64,000 nt of DNA from Rhodanobacteraceae bacterium (GTDB lineage Bacteria; Pseudomonadota; Gammaproteobacteria; Xanthomonadales; Xanthomonadaceae), in NCBI GenBank assembly GCA_024233975.1, contig JACKOX010000008.1:62001-126000 (forward strand). The letters run 5' to 3'. Within the stretch, counting starts at the first letter, position 1. Every line of letters begins with the position of its first letter. A program made the translations under genes and the position numbers. This document shows positions 63,035 to 64,000 of the stretch, piece after piece. The notes under the pieces are model-generated. The model was not told the DNA's origin. It did not search any database and saw only the letters and a list, made by a program, of their open reading frames with translations.

Positions 63035-64000
63035 CCGCCTCGCCAAGCGCCTGCGCCATTTGCTGATACACAGGTGTCCAGTCGCCCAGCCGCTGCTGGC
63101 GGAACAGGCGTACCGTCGGATACCAGGGACTGTCCGTCCGATCCAGCATCCAGCGGAACTCCGGCACGGCACGCAAGGCCAGCCACACGGGCCGGTTCAA
63201 GGCGCCGGCCAGGTGCGTCAGGGCGGAGTCGATGGTGATCACCAGGTCCAGCGACTGCATCAAGGCCGCGGTATCGAGAAATGCGTCGGGGCCAGCATCA
63301 AAGTCCGCCGGTGGCCGCACTACGCTCATCCCTTCGGGCAAATCATCGAGTTGCTCGAGGCCGTGTTGTGCCTGAAGGCTGACCAGCTGGACACCGGGCA
63401 CAGCGGCCAGCGGTGCCAACATCCGCAGCGGCACCGAACGCGCCACGTCGATCTTTCTCGCGGGATTACCCTGCCAGCAGATACCGATCCGGAAACGACC
63501 CGGCTGCGATGCCAGCCAGGAGGCCCAACGCGTCACGCGATCAGGTTCCGCCGAAAGATAGGGCAACTCGGCAGGAATCGAGTCCAGTGCCAGACCCAGC
63601 CAATGCGGCAGACTCCACAACTCGCTCTGGAAGTCGAAGGACTGCTCACCCACCTCGGTAATCCACGCCACCGGTTCGGGAAATGTACGCAGCAGGCGCA
63701 GCATCCGTGCCGGCCCGAGGAAGGCCACCTCCGCTCCACGCTCATGAAGCCGGGGAATTAGGCGAATGAACTGCAGCGTATCGCCCAGTCCATTGGGTTC
63801 GGACAAAAGGATGCGCTTTCCGGCCAGGTCTTCGCCCTGCCAGAAAGGCACGCCTGGCGAGGAATCGTTGTTTCGACGCGAAAGTCGCAGGCTGGCCTCA
63901 TAGTCGGACCAGCCGCTGGCGAAGTCCCCCTGCAACAGACGAAGAATCGCGCGTCGCTTGTGCGCCTCACCCGACGCCGGCTGCAGTGCCAGCACCTGGG
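63000..64000 (-). CDS. TPR protein with glycosyltransferase-9-like domain (partial; 5' end outside the window)
   Basis: At least 331 residues of a longer protein; the reading frame continues past the window end, so the start is not seen. The visible N-terminal part (KRRAILRLLQGDFASGWSDYEASLRL) is the end of a tetratricopeptide array. The rest resembles a glycosyltransferase family 9/heptosyltransferase fold: ILLSEPNGLGDTLQFIRLIPRL, RIGICWQGNPARKID and the conserved SLDLVITIDSALTHLAGALNRPVWLAL. Such TPR-GT9-like proteins are found in surface polysaccharide or pilin/flagellin glycosylation clusters. Confidence 0.82.
   Translation of the reverse strand, partial: QVLALQPASGEAHKRRAILRLLQGDFASGWSDYEASLRLSRRNNDSSPGVPFWQGEDLAGKRILLSEPNGLGDTLQFIRLIPRLHERGAEVAFLGPARMLRLLRTFPEPVAWITEVGEQSFDFQSELWSLPHWLGLALDSIPAELPYLSAEPDRVTRWASWLASQPGRFRIGICWQGNPARKIDVARSVPLRMLAPLAAVPGVQLVSLQAQHGLEQLDDLPEGMSVVRPPADFDAGPDAFLDTAALMQSLDLVITIDSALTHLAGALNRPVWLALRAVPEFRWMLDRTDSPWYPTVRLFRQQRLGDWTPVYQQMAQALGEAVMRSTAASDGL

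Noticed and set aside
63060..63761. A 233-residue plus-strand frame near the window end
   Set aside because: It lies antisense to the partial TPR/glycosyltransferase-like gene, whose motifs are clear.
1..64000. A defence island, prophage or integrated element
   Set aside because: No integrase, transposase, restriction, phage structural genes, att-like repeats or tRNA genes are visible, and codon and base use look uniform along the window.

Overview
This is a 64 kb, GC-rich (roughly 65%), gene-dense chromosomal segment with no sign of phage, insertion sequences, integrases, CRISPR arrays, tRNA or rRNA genes. The gene content points to a gammaproteobacterium of the Xanthomonadales (Lysobacterales): a xanthomonad-style minor pilin operon (fimT-pilV-pilW-pilX-pilY1-pilE), several secreted M13 metallopeptidases, RapA, SelO, RlmC, TcdA, a SoxR-controlled transporter, and small proteins that resemble families seen mainly in that order. 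Genus cannot be assigned from the sequence alone.

Layout. 0.1-6.4 kb: three tandem M13 (neprilysin/PepO-type) zinc metallopeptidases, with a strong hairpin between the second and third. 6.4-10.3 kb: rapA, translationally coupled to a 66-residue membrane protein and a NodB-like deacetylase. 10.4-11.7 kb: an unknown protein and a TatD-family hydrolase. 11.7-18.6 kb (minus strand): the minor pilin/PilY1 operon. 18.8-22.8 kb: tcdA, a c-type cytochrome, a DUF2239 gene behind a palindromic operator, and a secreted three-part esterase. 22.9-26.0 kb: two aldo/keto reductases and a divergent AraC-type regulator. 26.0-32.4 kb (minus strand): membrane proteins, a glycine-zipper lipoprotein behind two tandem terminators, thpR, an alpha/beta hydrolase, selO and a PIN-domain gene. 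32.5-37.9 kb: lipoproteins and a DPP III (M49)-like peptidase. 37.9-41.6 kb: a 1214-residue propeller-GAF-GGDEF sensor. 41.8-49.9 kb: cold-shock protein, uup, rlmC, a YhiN-like flavoprotein, a rhomboid protease and an M14 carboxypeptidase. 50.7-56.9 kb: two further tandem propeller-GGDEF sensors. 56.9-63.0 kb: nitroreductase, YdeP-type molybdoenzyme, an unknown exported protein, soxR and an MFS transporter with a textbook SoxR box. The window ends inside a TPR/glycosyltransferase-9-like gene.

Themes. Six predicted exported or membrane peptidases (three M13, one M49-like, one M14, one rhomboid), a secreted esterase and three periplasmic-propeller diguanylate cyclases suggest a heterotrophic bacterium that degrades proteins and polymers and couples extracellular cues to c-di-GMP, with surface motility/attachment through type IV pili. 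Most of the segment is ordinary core genome. The observations most worth testing are the DUF2239 gene with a ribbon-helix-helix-like segment and a palindrome inside its own promoter, the SoxR box driving an MFS exporter, the diverged third M13 copy, and the different c-di-GMP inhibitory sites among the three GGDEF sensors. I did not find convincing evidence of a wholly new multi-gene system.
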